NCBI RefSeq assembly: GCF_900110945.1
Contig: NZ_FOFL01000001.1
Coordinates: forward strand, 682,001-746,000
Length of the DNA: 64,000 bases
Direction: 5' to 3'
Source: Devosia sp. YR412
GTDB lineage: Bacteria > Pseudomonadota > Alphaproteobacteria > Rhizobiales > Devosiaceae
In this document: positions 18,301-28,661 of the stretch, in pieces
Numbering within the stretch: position 1 is the stretch's first letter
Layout: each line of letters opens with the position of its first letter
Made by a program: the position numbers and the translations under genes
Notes under the pieces: model-generated
Seen by the model: the letters and a program-made list of their open reading frames with translations, nothing else
What the model was told of the DNA's origin: nothing
Database searches by the model: none

Positions 18301-18623
18301 GCCCCGGCCTTCAGCCGCGCCAAAAGCACGGGGTCGAGCGGATCAAATGTCGCGCCGGACAGCGCTTCGGCTTCGGGCCAGAGATGCGACAGGCTGTCGA
18401 AGACTTTGGATTTACCCGTCGCAGTCTTCAGCAGATAGGCGCGGCCATGCCAGTCGGCCAATTGCATGCGGCGCGTCGCGAGCACGGCATTGACCACCGC
18501 CTGCCGATGCGCCGCCTCGCGCCGCCGCGACAGGCGGTCCCCATTGCGCGAATAGACGCCGTCGCGCGCCACTGCGCTCGACCAATGGTCGTCACATCCC
18601 AGAATACCGCACAGCGAGCACAT
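18297..18623 (-). CDS. conserved hypothetical protein with N-terminal CxxC
   Basis: 108-residue soluble protein starting MCSLCGILGCDDHW. The CxxC plus a third Cys and a His nearby look like a metal site. The rest is basic (RRREAAHRQAVV) with no domain I can name. ATG 18623 is chosen because the CxxC start is its natural N terminus. It lies seven bases after the hydrolase gene and overlaps the CobW gene by four, so it is made with both. A metal-handling or cofactor role with CobW is inference. Confidence 0.72.
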   Translation of the reverse strand: MCSLCGILGCDDHWSSAVARDGVYSRNGDRLSRRREAAHRQAVVNAVLATRRMQLADWHGRAYLLKTATGKSKVFDSLSHLWPEAEALSGATFDPLDPVLLARLKAGA

Positions 18624-18630
18624 GGCCGGA

Positions 18631-19509
18631 CTATTTGCGCGGCGAGCGCCGGGCGAAATCGTCGGCCATTTCATTCATGGTGACGAAGCGCACGCCCTCA
18701 TGGCCCTTGATGTACTCGAACAGCCGTTCGAGCATCAGCAGCACCTGCGGGCGGCCGGCCACGTCGGGATGGATGGTCATCGGGAACACCGCATAATCCA
18801 TCTCGCGATAGACCCAGTCGAACTGGTCGCGCCACATCTGCTCGATATCGCGCGGGTTGACGAAGCCATGGCTGTTGGGCGCCGTCTTGATGAACATCAT
18901 CGGCGGCAGGTCGTCGAGATACCAGTTGGCCGGGATTTCGATCAGGTCGGTCTCGGTGCCGCGCACCAAAGGCTTCATCCAGTCTTCCGGGCGGCCGGAA
19001 TAGTCGATCTTGGTCCAGCTATCGCCGACGCGCACATAATAGGGCGTGAAGTCATTGTGCATCAGCGAATGGTCGTACTTGATGCCGCGTTCGAGCAGCA
19101 GCTCATTGGTAACGCTGGAGAATTCCCACCACGGCGCGACATAGCCAGTGGGCCGCTTGCCACAGAGTTCGGTGATCAGCGCGATCGACTTGTCGAGCAC
19201 CGCCTCCTCCTGCTCGCGCGTCATGGCGATCGGGTTTTCATGGCTATAGCCATGCATGCCGATCTCATGGCCGGCATCGGCAACCGCCTTCATCTGCTCG
19301 GGAAAGGTTTCCACCGAGTGGCCGGGAATGAACCAGGTGGTCTTGATCCCCATGCGCTCGAACAGCTTCAACAGGCGGGGCGAACCCACTTCGCCGGAAA
19401 ACAGGCCGCGCGAGATATCGTCAGGGCTGTCCTCGCCGCCATAGGAGCCGAGCCAACCTGCCACCGCGTCCACGTCGACGCCAAACCCAACCAGAATGTC
19501 CTTAGCCAA
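18631..19509 (-). CDS. polysaccharide deacetylase family hydrolase, PuuE/cyclic-imide-hydrolase-like
   Basis: 292-residue NodB-homology protein without a signal peptide. Metal-site stretches are [12 protein letters not shown] at the N terminus, [14 protein letters not shown] near residue 85 and [10 protein letters not shown] near 255. Length and lack of export fit the cytoplasmic PuuE allantoinase / cyclic imide hydrolase branch better than peptidoglycan or chitin deacetylases. The start is TTG 19509 with AAGGAGA eight bases upstream. It heads an operon with the CxxC protein, the CobW chaperone and the asparaginase-like enzyme, so a ring-opening imide or ureide hydrolase is my preferred reading. 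Confidence 0.78.
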   Translation of the reverse strand: MAKDILVGFGVDVDAVAGWLGSYGGEDSPDDISRGLFSGEVGSPRLLKLFERMGIKTTWFIPGHSVETFPEQMKAVADAGHEIGMHGYSHENPIAMTREQEEAVLDKSIALITELCGKRPTGYVAPWWEFSSVTNELLLERGIKYDHSLMHNDFTPYYVRVGDSWTKIDYSGRPEDWMKPLVRGTETDLIEIPANWYLDDLPPMMFIKTAPNSHGFVNPRDIEQMWRDQFDWVYREMDYAVFPMTIHPDVAGRPQVLLMLERLFEYIKGHEGVRFVTMNEMADDFARRSPRK

Positions 19510-19734
19510 GATACGGTCTCCTTCGACTGCGGACCATACGGCCCCGGGTCGCGTTTCGGCGCAAGCGTGCCGCTGGTGGAACTGTCCGCCCGGATGACGC
19601 CCAGCGTCAACAGCGTCAGGGCCATGGCCGCAATGCCAGATAATGGTCTTGTGCTTTTGTCCTGCAGGCATTCGTGGCAATACCGTTGGCGTTCTTATTC
19701 CCCGCCGACGCCCCATCGAGGTCCGGAGTTCCCT

Positions 19735-21180
19735 ATGCGTGCCCTTGCCGATCAAACCCTGTTGCAGTCGCAAAGCTATATCAACGGCCAGTTTACCGGC
19801 GAGCCGAGCCTGCCGGTCACCAATCCCGCCACCGGCGAGATGGTCGGCCTTGTGCCCAATCTGGGCGCCGCGGAAGCCACGGCGGCCGTCGAGGCCGCCG
19901 CTGCCGCCTTCCACCCCTGGGCTGCAAAACCCGCCAAGGAGCGCAGCGTGCTGCTGCGCAAATGGTTCGAGCTGATCATCGCCAACCGCAATGACCTCGC
20001 CACTATCCTGACCAGCGAACAGGGCAAGCCCTTCGCCGAGGCGCTGGGCGAAATCGACTATGCCGCTTCTTACGTCGAATTTTACGCCGAAGAGGCCAAG
20101 CGGGTGGCCGGCGAACTGCTGCCCTCCCACCGCGCCGATGCCCGCATCATGGTGCTGCGCCAGCCGATCGGCGTGGTGGCCGCCATTACGCCGTGGAACT
20201 TCCCCGCCGCGATGATTACCCGCAAGGTCGGGCCGGCGCTGGCCGCGGGTTGTACCGTGGTGCTGAAGCCGGCGCCCGAAACGCCGCTGACCGCGCTGGC
20301 CCTAGCCGAACTGGCGCAGCGTGCCGGTTTCCCGGCTGGTACGCTCAATGTCGTCACCGGCGACGCGATTGCCATCGGCGGCGTGCTGACCAGCCATCCC
20401 AAGGTGCGGCTGGTCGGCTTCACCGGCTCGACCGAAGTCGGCAAGATCCTGATGCGCCAGGCGGCCGGCACGGTCAAGAAAGTGGCGCTGGAGCTGGGCG
20501 GCAATGCCCCCTTCATCGTGTTTGACGACGCCGATATCGACGCCGCTGTCGAGGGTGCCATGCTCTCGAAATTCCGCAACATGGGCCAGACCTGCGTCTG
20601 CACCAACCGCATCTATGTGCAGGACAAAATTCACGACGCCTTCGTTGCCAAACTGGTCGAACGCGTCCGTGCGCTCAAGGTCGGCGACGGCTTTGCCGAG
20701 GGTGTTGTGCAGGGCCCGCTGATCACCGAAGAGGCCATCACCAAGGTCGAGGCGCACATCGCCGACGCAGTATCCAAAGGCGCCTCAGTGGCGCTGGGCG
20801 GCAAGCGGCATAGCCTGGGTGGCACATTCTTCGAACCAACCGTGCTGACCGGCGTCACTGCTTCGGCCCAGCTGGCGCAGGAAGAAACCTTTGGCCCGCT
20901 GGCGCCGGTGTTCCGCTTCACGACCGAAGACGAGGTCGTGGCCGCCGCCAATGCAACCGAGACTGGCCTCGCCGCCTATTTCTATTCGCAGAACGCGGCG
21001 CGGCTGTTTCGAGTCATGGAGCGGCTCGAATATGGCATGGTGGGCATCAATACCGGCCTGATCTCCACCGAGCTCGCGCCGTTTGGCGGCGTCAAGGAAA
21101 GCGGCAATTCCCGCGAAGGCTCGAGCCACGGCATCCTCGAATTCACCGAGCTCAAATATGCCTGCATCGGCGGCCTCTAA
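19735..21180 (+). CDS. gabD: NAD(P)-dependent aldehyde dehydrogenase, succinate-semialdehyde dehydrogenase type
   Basis: 481-residue aldehyde dehydrogenase closest to GabD, oxidising succinate semialdehyde to succinate. Seen are [13 protein letters not shown], the general base Glu in [11 protein letters not shown] near residue 250, the nucleophile Cys in [11 protein letters not shown] near 285, and EETFGPLAP near 382. ATG 19735 is preceded by GGAG; the longer upstream open frame is antisense to the hydrolase. It is divergent from the imidase-like cluster and its stop overlaps the stop of the convergent glycosidase gene by four bases. Confidence 0.88.
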   Translation: MRALADQTLLQSQSYINGQFTGEPSLPVTNPATGEMVGLVPNLGAAEATAAVEAAAAAFHPWAAKPAKERSVLLRKWFELIIANRNDLATILTSEQGKPFAEALGEIDYAASYVEFYAEEAKRVAGELLPSHRADARIMVLRQPIGVVAAITPWNFPAAMITRKVGPALAAGCTVVLKPAPETPLTALALAELAQRAGFPAGTLNVVTGDAIAIGGVLTSHPKVRLVGFTGSTEVGKILMRQAAGTVKKVALELGGNAPFIVFDDADIDAAVEGAMLSKFRNMGQTCVCTNRIYVQDKIHDAFVAKLVERVRALKVGDGFAEGVVQGPLITEEAITKVEAHIADAVSKGASVALGGKRHSLGGTFFEPTVLTGVTASAQLAQEETFGPLAPVFRFTTEDEVVAAANATETGLAAYFYSQNAARLFRVMERLEYGMVGINTGLISTELAPFGGVKESGNSREGSSHGILEFTELKYACIGGL

Positions 21181-22691
21181 CCCCTCACTCGTGACCGCAC
21201 CCGGATCGCCAGCCCCGGCCGGCGCGGCAGCTTCACCGCGAAGGCTGCCGATGGCGCCTTGGCAATGCTGACCGCGCCATGCCGCACCGGATGGTTTTCC
21301 GGCGCCGGCACGATTTCGGCCGGCGTCACCGTCATGGCCCAGCTGTCGATCAGGTCAACTTCATAGTCGCCATCCACCTTGGGCAGGCCATAGGGCCAGA
21401 TTTCCGGCTGGTGCTCGCCCAGATAGATGATGGTGGTGTCGCCATCCGTCGCTGCGGAAATCCGCGACGAGAAGCGCACGCTGGCATCGACCGGCTCGAA
21501 GCCGTTTGTGACGCTCTCTTCGAGGATATCGCGCAAAAAGCCGATCCGCTGCCAGGCTTCGCCATGCAACTCGCCGCCCTTGGCCCACCAGATCAGGTCC
21601 TCCGGATGGCGGTAGGTCTCGCCATGCCCGGCATAGGCGCCGCGCAAGGCCATGGTCCAGAAGCGATGCACCAGTTCCTCGGCGGTGATATTGCCCCAGG
21701 CCTCGGTCAGATTGCCCTCATATTCGGGCTCGTCATTGACCACTGGCTTGCCATAGGCAGCGCGCCATTCCGGCGTTCGCTTGACGTCCCAATGCTGCAT
21801 GCAGACATGGCTGACCCAGGGCTGGCGGTGATCGTAATTGGCCGTGGGCGCGCCATTGTGGATCGAGGTAAGATGCCGATACGGATCGTTTTCCGCGATG
21901 ATCTGGAAGAAGCGGTCCCATTGCGCCATCGGCTTGGTGTCGAGCATGAAGTCATATTCATTCGCCAGCGCCCACCACACATTGGCATGGGCGCCAAGCC
22001 GCGCCACGAGATATTGCACATAGCGATAGTCCTGTTCCGCCGACATGCCGGAATAATTCCAGCGGTCATAGGGGTGGAACAGGATGACATCGGCCTCGAT
22101 GCCCAGCGCGCCCAGCGCCATCACCTGGGTTTCGAACTGCCGGAATGCCGCCGGGTTGGGCCGGTCGAAATCGAGCTCGCCGTCCGCGCCACGCTGATAG
22201 ACGTCATGCAGCGGCTCGTTGACATTGTAGGGATAGTCCTTGGGAAACACCCCCATCCGGACCTTGTTGAAGCGCGTCTTGGCCAGCGTCTCCAGCGTCT
22301 GCGCCTGCATCGCCAGCGGCTGATGCGTCCAGGCATAGCAGGTGGTGCCGAACGGCAGATAAGGCGTGCCATCGGCATGGGCGAAGTGGAACGTATTGGC
22401 CACCCGCACCGGACCATGCCGGCCGGGTAGCGGCGCGGTGACCGAAACCTCACCGCCCTGCCCGTCCGGCTCTGACGCATTGGATCTGGTGACGAAGCGC
22501 CAAATGCCCGGCTGGTCCGGCATGAAGCGGATCTTGTAGACGCCCTCGCCGTCATAAAAGCCCGGCACCCGAACCTGCCGCTCGCCCTGCTGGAACGTGG
22601 CCTCAAGCGTTACCTCCATGAAGGGGTTGCCCTCGCTTGGTCCGGTGAAACTGGCTTCGAACAGGCCCCATTGGGCGACGGAGGTGGTCAT
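21177..22691 (-). CDS. DUF5060/DUF4038-type glycoside hydrolase, apiosidase-like
   Basis: 504-residue protein with an N-terminal Ig-like DUF5060 (about 1-90), a DUF4038 TIM barrel (about 95-400) and a C-terminal beta domain like DUF5605. Candidate catalytic carboxylates are the Glu in WWALANEYDF near residue 240 and the one in VVNDEPEYEG near 320. DUF4038 proteins include the GH140 apiosidases. No signal peptide is seen, so it would act on imported oligosaccharides. It lies behind a sugar-binding-protein gene and near split transketolase, kinase and isomerase genes that fit D-apiose use. Other furanosidase or glycosidase specificities are possible. Confidence 0.8.
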   Translation of the reverse strand: MTTSVAQWGLFEASFTGPSEGNPFMEVTLEATFQQGERQVRVPGFYDGEGVYKIRFMPDQPGIWRFVTRSNASEPDGQGGEVSVTAPLPGRHGPVRVANTFHFAHADGTPYLPFGTTCYAWTHQPLAMQAQTLETLAKTRFNKVRMGVFPKDYPYNVNEPLHDVYQRGADGELDFDRPNPAAFRQFETQVMALGALGIEADVILFHPYDRWNYSGMSAEQDYRYVQYLVARLGAHANVWWALANEYDFMLDTKPMAQWDRFFQIIAENDPYRHLTSIHNGAPTANYDHRQPWVSHVCMQHWDVKRTPEWRAAYGKPVVNDEPEYEGNLTEAWGNITAEELVHRFWTMALRGAYAGHGETYRHPEDLIWWAKGGELHGEAWQRIGFLRDILEESVTNGFEPVDASVRFSSRISAATDGDTTIIYLGEHQPEIWPYGLPKVDGDYEVDLIDSWAMTVTPAEIVPAPENHPVRHGAVSIAKAPSAAFAVKLPRRPGLAIRVRSRVRG

Positions 22692-22723
22692 ATCTTTTCC
22701 TGTCAGGGCGCGGACCTTGTGCT

Positions 22724-22847
22724 CCCTCTCCCCTGAGGGGAGAGGGCGGGGTGAGGGGTTCAGCGGCTGGCGAATGCAACGTAGCCCAACAAAACACTGA
22801 ACCCCTCACCCGCCCCTACGGGGCGACCTCTCCCCTCAGGGTAGAGG
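22724..22847. repeat. composite intergenic palindromic repeat
   Basis: Nested inverted repeats. CCCTCTCCCC/GGGGAGAGGG at 22724-22746 comes first. The arms GGGTGAGGGGTTCAG (22749-22763) and CTGAACCCCTCACCC (22797-22811) enclose 33 bases. CGCCCC-TAC-GGGGCG (22811-22825) and ACCTCT/AGAGGT (22826-22847) follow. It fills most of the gap between the glycosidase gene and the binding-protein terminator. It resembles the GC-rich mosaic repeats scattered in alphaproteobacterial genomes. Confidence 0.75.
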
Positions 22848-22876
22848 TAAGCATCGGCTACCACTAAAAACAAAAT

Positions 22877-22898
22877 GGCCGGGCCTCTCGGCCCGGCC
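22877..22898 (-). terminator. rho-independent terminator of the sugar-binding-protein gene
   Basis: Perfect 9-bp stem GGCCGGGCC / GGCCCGGCC with a four-base loop. On the minus strand it is followed by ATTTTGTTTTT. It lies 21 bases beyond the binding-protein stop, so the glycosidase gene downstream is reached by read-through or from its own promoter. Confidence 0.9.
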
Positions 22899-22918
22899 TT
22901 CAATCTCATCGTCTAAAC

Positions 22919-24316
<1,398 letters not shown>

Positions 24317-25156
24317 CTACTTCGCCACAATCACCTCAATACCCCGCCGCTCGAACTCCGCACGGTCGACGTCGGTAATCCCGTCATCGGTAATCAGCCC
24401 GGCAATCACGTCGATCGGGCCCAGCGAGGAAAACGAGGTGCGGCCGATTTTTGTACTGTCGGCAACCAGATAAACCTTCGACGCCGCCTTGATCATGGCG
24501 CGCTTCACATAGAGATCCGCCATGGCCGGAAAGGTCAGCCCGGCTTCGAAACTCACCGCCGCCGTCGCGAGGAACAGCTTTTCGGCAAAGATGCCCTCAA
24601 AGAAATCGCCGGACTTTTCACCGGTCAGCGACAGCGTCGGCGCCTTGAACAGCCCACCCGACATATGCACCGTCATCGAGGGCAAAGCCCCCAGCGCCAA
24701 GGCAATATTGATCGAATTGGTGATGACATTGAGGCTGTCATGTCCCAGCAGATTGTTGGCAATCTCGGTCGTGGTCGAGCCGGAATCGAGGATAATGGTT
24801 TCGCCATTGCCGACAAGCGCCGCCGCGGCGCGGCCGATCTTTTTCTTGGCATCCATATTGGTCAGGTGGTGCAGCGACATCGACTGCACCTGCTGCGGCA
24901 TGGACTTCAAATAGGCTCCGCCATGCTCGCGCACCACATAGCCGTCATTGTCCAGCCGCTCGAGATCCTGGCGGATCGTCGCTTCCGAGACCGCAAATGC
25001 CACCGAAAGGTCGCGTACGCGGGCGCTGCCTTCTTCCTGCAGCCATTCGAGAATTTTCATCCGTCGCGGCTCGGCCAGCAGATTCAGTCGCGATGCGTCC
25101 GCATTGGGCTTGCGGCCCCGTTTGGCGGGCGTATCGCTGCTTTTGCTGTCGGCCAA
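24317..25156 (-). CDS. DeoR/GlpR-family transcriptional regulator
   Basis: 279-residue regulator. After a basic N-terminal tail (KRGRKPNAD), the DeoR winged helix spans about 30-85 (RRMKILEWL, VSEATIRQDLERLDNDGYVVREHGGAY). The sugar-phosphate sensor domain follows with DSGSTTTEIA near 120, ITNSINIA and LVADSTKIG near 235. It lies 29 bases after the sugar permease gene in the same direction, so it is probably made with the transporter. It likely represses this transporter and the divergent transketolase operon until a phosphorylated intermediate appears. Confidence 0.88.
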   Translation of the reverse strand: MADSKSSDTPAKRGRKPNADASRLNLLAEPRRMKILEWLQEEGSARVRDLSVAFAVSEATIRQDLERLDNDGYVVREHGGAYLKSMPQQVQSMSLHHLTNMDAKKKIGRAAAALVGNGETIILDSGSTTTEIANNLLGHDSLNVITNSINIALALGALPSMTVHMSGGLFKAPTLSLTGEKSGDFFEGIFAEKLFLATAAVSFEAGLTFPAMADLYVKRAMIKAASKVYLVADSTKIGRTSFSSLGPIDVIAGLITDDGITDVDRAEFERRGIEVIVAK

Positions 25157-25185
25157 GTCGTCGCTCCTTGCGTGCCGTTTGCGGC

Positions 25186-26232
25186 TTATGACTGGCGTGT
25201 ATTGGCCGCCAGCTTCCTTTGCAACTGATCGAGCACGACGGCGGCGATAATCACAAGTCCTTTGATGACCATTTGCCAGAATTCGGACACGCCCATCATC
25301 ACGAGGCCATCGCTGAGCACACCGATAACGAAGGCGCCGATGATGGTGCCGCCGATCAACCCCCTGCCCCCGCTCAAGGACGTGCCGCCGAGCACTGCCG
25401 CGGCAATGGCATTGAGCTCGAAGGTTTCGCCGCTGGCCGGATGCGAGGCCACCAACTGCGAGGAGACGATCAGCCCCACCACGGCGGCGCAGAAGCCCGA
25501 AATCATGTAGACGGCGATCTTGATGCGATCGACTCGCACGCCGCTCAGCGCCGCGGCGCGCTCATTGCCGCCCACGGCATAGACACGGCGGCCGAACGGG
25601 GTGCGCTGGGCCACATAGGCGGCGATCAGGGCCAGGACGATCAGGATGATGATCGACACCGGAATGCCCAGCACATTGCCCGAACCGATGATCGGATAGC
25701 CCTGGTTGCCCAGTTCCGGCTTGCCGACAAGGTTGGAGAAAGTCGAGCCGCCCGACAGCAGCAGGGCCGCGCCGCGTGCCACGTAAAGCGTGCCCAGCGT
25801 GGCGATAAACGGCGCCACTCCGAGCTTGGTTATGAGAAACCCGTTCACGGCTCCGATCGCCGTGCCCACCGCCAGGGCGATCAGGATCACCTCGATGACA
25901 CTGGGGTAGATCACCACGCCGAGCATGGGCAATTGCAGCCCATGCACCAGAAGGCCACCCGCCACCATGCCGGTGAGGCCGACAATGGAGCCGACCGACA
26001 AGTCGATGCCGCCGGTCAGGATGACATAGGTCATGCCGATGGCGAGGATGGCATTGATCGCCACATGCTTGGAAATGATCACCGCATTGGCGACGGAAAC
26101 GAAGTTCGGCGCCATCAGCGCGAAGAACAGCGTCACCACGATCAGCGCGATAAAAGTGCGCAGCTTGAGGACAAGCAGCAGGCCGGAGGCATTGCCCGAC
26201 GAGCCGGTATTGGCGGCAGTAGCAGTGGACAT
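25186..26232 (-). CDS. sugar ABC transporter permease (RbsC-like)
   Basis: 348-residue CUT2 permease with about eight to ten membrane helices. It has LTGGIDLSVGSIVGLTG near residue 75 and IAAAVLGGTSLSGGRGLIGGT near 280. Two in-frame ATGs are adjacent in codon order; the second (26232) stands five bases after AAGGAG and is preferred over 26235. It lies ten bases after the ATPase gene. With that ATPase, the DUF2291 lipoprotein and the binding protein at 22919-23860 it forms one importer. Confidence 0.87.
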   Translation of the reverse strand: MSTATAANTGSSGNASGLLLVLKLRTFIALIVVTLFFALMAPNFVSVANAVIISKHVAINAILAIGMTYVILTGGIDLSVGSIVGLTGMVAGGLLVHGLQLPMLGVVIYPSVIEVILIALAVGTAIGAVNGFLITKLGVAPFIATLGTLYVARGAALLLSGGSTFSNLVGKPELGNQGYPIIGSGNVLGIPVSIIILIVLALIAAYVAQRTPFGRRVYAVGGNERAAALSGVRVDRIKIAVYMISGFCAAVVGLIVSSQLVASHPASGETFELNAIAAAVLGGTSLSGGRGLIGGTIIGAFVIGVLSDGLVMMGVSEFWQMVIKGLVIIAAVVLDQLQRKLAANTRQS

Positions 26233-26241
26233 CATGGCTCC

Positions 26242-27765
26242 TTAGGCGAAAGCAGGTTTGTCGATTTTATGTGTGGAAGCGCGGACCAGCGCCTCGTCTG
26301 TTGCGTCTTCGGCGCGCAGGTCGGCGGTGATTTTTCCATAGGCCATGACCAGGATGCGATCGGCCACGGCATGGGTCTCTTTGAGATCCGAGGTCGTGTA
26401 GACAATTGCGAGGCCACTATCGGCGAGGTCGCGCATGGTCGAGAAAACCTCGGCCTTGGCGCCGATATCGATGCCGCGGCTGGGCTCGTCGAGCAGCAGT
26501 ACGCGCGGCTGGGTGAGCAGGCTCTTGCCGATCACCACCTTCTGCTGATTGCCGCCCGACAGCGAGGTGATCGGCGCATCGGCACTGGCGGTCTTGATAT
26601 GCAGCTGGCCGATGACCTCATCGAGCAGCGGCTTTTCATCAGCCTTGGAGATCGAGAAGAATTTGGTGAAGCGGCGCAGGCTGGCCAGCCCCAGATTGCC
26701 GCCAACGCTGAGATTTTGCACCAGGCCATCGCGCTGACGATCTTCCGGCACCAGCAGCAGGCCGGCCTTCATGCGGCGATTGACCGAATGCCCGGCCAGC
26801 TCCTTGCCCTCGAGCTTTACTGAACCCTTGGCGCCGCTGCGCAAGCCATAAAGGCTCTCGAACAATTCGGTGCGCCCGGCCCCGAGCAGGCCATAGATGG
26901 CGGTGATCTCGCCGGTGCGGAACGCCACCGAGACATCATCCACGGCCAGTCCAGCGCCACGGCGCGGCAGGCTGAGATGCTCTACCTCAAGAATGGCCGC
27001 CCCCGCCGGCGCTGCGGGCGGACGCTTGGCCACCATCTCGCCGGCACCGAGCATCTTCTCGATGATCCAGGGGATGGTCACCTCGGCGCGCGGCGCCGTG
27101 GCAGCCAGCCGCCCGTCGCGCAGCACAGTGAAATGATCGCCGATACGGATCAGCTCTTCGAGCCGATGCGAAATATAGATGATGGCCACGCCATTGCGCT
27201 TGAGCTCGCCGATCACCTTGAACAGCACTTCGACTTCCGAGGCCGACAGCGCCGAGGTCGGCTCGTCCATGATCAGGATGCGTGCATCCTCGGCCAGCGC
27301 CTTGGCGATCTCGACGATCTGCTGTTCGCCAATCATCAGATCGCCGACCAGCGCATCGGGGTCGATGGCATGCTCGAGCCGGCCGATCAGCTGTGTCGCG
27401 CGCGCCTTTTGTGCTGCGCGATCAATGTGAAAGCCGGCCTTGGTGATGTCGCGGCCGAGAAAGATATTCTCGGTGACGCTCATGTTCGGGCAGAGATTGA
27501 GCTCCTGGAAGACGATGCCGATGCCCTGGCTCGCCGCATCGCGGATCGAGGAAAAGCTGACCGTTTCGCCATGCATGGTGATGGTGCCCAGCGTCTGCCG
27601 CTCCACACCCGCCAGGATTTTCATCAAGGTCGACTTGCCGGCGCCATTCTCACCGATGAGAACATTGACCGCCCCGGCATGCACGTCGAAATCCACATCC
27701 TGCAATGCGATCGTACCCGGGAAAGCCTTGGTGATAGCCCGCGCGCTGAGAACGACGTCGCTCAT
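26242..27765 (-). CDS. sugar ABC transporter ATP-binding protein (RbsA-like)
   Basis: 507-residue tandem ATPase. Domain one shows Walker [10 protein letters not shown] and Walker [11 protein letters not shown]. Domain two shows the degenerate GLLGAGRTE, signature LSGGNQQKV and LLLDEPSRGIDIG. The ATG overlaps the stop of the DUF2291 gene by four bases, showing translational coupling. Part of the pentose-type importer of the 22-33 kb locus. Confidence 0.88.
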   Translation of the reverse strand: MSDVVLSARAITKAFPGTIALQDVDFDVHAGAVNVLIGENGAGKSTLMKILAGVERQTLGTITMHGETVSFSSIRDAASQGIGIVFQELNLCPNMSVTENIFLGRDITKAGFHIDRAAQKARATQLIGRLEHAIDPDALVGDLMIGEQQIVEIAKALAEDARILIMDEPTSALSASEVEVLFKVIGELKRNGVAIIYISHRLEELIRIGDHFTVLRDGRLAATAPRAEVTIPWIIEKMLGAGEMVAKRPPAAPAGAAILEVEHLSLPRRGAGLAVDDVSVAFRTGEITAIYGLLGAGRTELFESLYGLRSGAKGSVKLEGKELAGHSVNRRMKAGLLLVPEDRQRDGLVQNLSVGGNLGLASLRRFTKFFSISKADEKPLLDEVIGQLHIKTASADAPITSLSGGNQQKVVIGKSLLTQPRVLLLDEPSRGIDIGAKAEVFSTMRDLADSGLAIVYTTSDLKETHAVADRILVMAYGKITADLRAEDATDEALVRASTHKIDKPAFA

Positions 27766-28394
27766 GGCGCAGCCTTTTCCAGCGTCACCGGCGTCACCAG
27801 CAGTTTGTCGCTGGCCCCGGCGAGGCTCATCGCGCCAGTAAAGTTGACCGTATCGCCCACGGCAATGGCTTCAGCATTGCCGCTGAAGCCTTCCAGCGCC
27901 AGCGCCGTCAGCGCCTTGCCGACATCGGCATATTCGATCTGATTGGTGAAATCCTGGAAGGTCACAAAGGGCAGACCGTCGCGCACCGCATTGCCACGGA
28001 TCACCGGCCCAATCTGCAGCACCACCGGATCGGCAAGACCGTCCACCGCCACCTCAAGCGTCCCGGCCCGCGACTCGACATTCTTGGCGCTGACCACACC
28101 GGTCCCGCTGACGACAAAGCTCCAGGGCGACCCCTCGCCGGCCCGATACCCAAACTCCGCGCCCGCCGCCGCCAGATCCGCCCCAATCGCCGGCAGAACC
28201 TCCGCCACCGGCTTCGCCGCCTCAACAAAATGCGGCAAAGCACGCCCGGTCCACAGCTCCGCCGCATAGGCCTGGGCATTGAAACCAGCCGCCGCCGTCT
28301 CCGCCTCATCCGCAATCGGCAAAATTTTGCAACCACTCAGCGGCAGCACGGCGGCAAAAGCCAGTGCCAGGCAGGCCAGGCGCCGGTTAAACAT
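27762..28394 (-). CDS. DUF2291 lipoprotein associated with sugar importer
   Basis: 210-residue predicted lipoprotein. A positively charged start (MFNRR), a hydrophobic stretch and the lipobox LSGCK near residue 22 are followed by a periplasmic domain with WSFVVSGTGVVSAKN and VTFQDFTNQIEYADVG, as in DUF2291. Proteins of this family are found beside CUT2 sugar importers of alphaproteobacteria; their job is unknown to me. ATG 28394 is preceded by GAGGAG. It is the first gene of the minus-strand operon DUF2291-ATPase-permease-deoR, divergent from tktA. Confidence 0.83.
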   Translation of the reverse strand: MFNRRLACLALAFAAVLPLSGCKILPIADEAETAAAGFNAQAYAAELWTGRALPHFVEAAKPVAEVLPAIGADLAAAGAEFGYRAGEGSPWSFVVSGTGVVSAKNVESRAGTLEVAVDGLADPVVLQIGPVIRGNAVRDGLPFVTFQDFTNQIEYADVGKALTALALEGFSGNAEAIAVGDTVNFTGAMSLAGASDKLLVTPVTLEKAAP

Positions 28395-28435
28395 CGTCAG
28401 AACTCCTCGTCTCGCATCGCCGACCATTCGGTTCG

Positions 28436-28453
28436 TTGCGATTATTTGCGATT
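28436..28453. promoter_or_regulatory. helically phased direct repeats in the divergent promoter, candidate DeoR site
   Basis: TTGCGATT occurs at 28436-28443 and again at 28446-28453, ten bases (one helical turn) apart, with a further TTGCGA at 28495-28500. Repeated half-sites between two divergent operons that share a pathway suit a single regulator, most simply the DeoR protein of this locus. The rest of the 267-base gap holds AT-rich sequence but no other named element. Confidence 0.45.
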
Positions 28454-28661
28454 TTGCATTTGTGCGGCTGGAAAATCGCGCTGTCAATGTGGATTTGCGA
28501 CCTATCAACACCACAACATGCCGAAAAACCCTGCGAATTCGGGTGTCCCAGCGAATCCGCAGAAATCGAAAATATTCTCGTTGCGATGACGGCGAGCCGA
28601 GGTTAGTTTGCCGGTAACACGCCAGATCGGGCCACGCGCCCGGCGCGACAGGAAAAGCCAA

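Noticed and set aside
18622-19734. Long upstream extension of the gabD frame
   Set aside because: Antisense to the deacetylase-like gene and without similarity; GabD homology begins at 19735 with a ribosome-binding site just before it.
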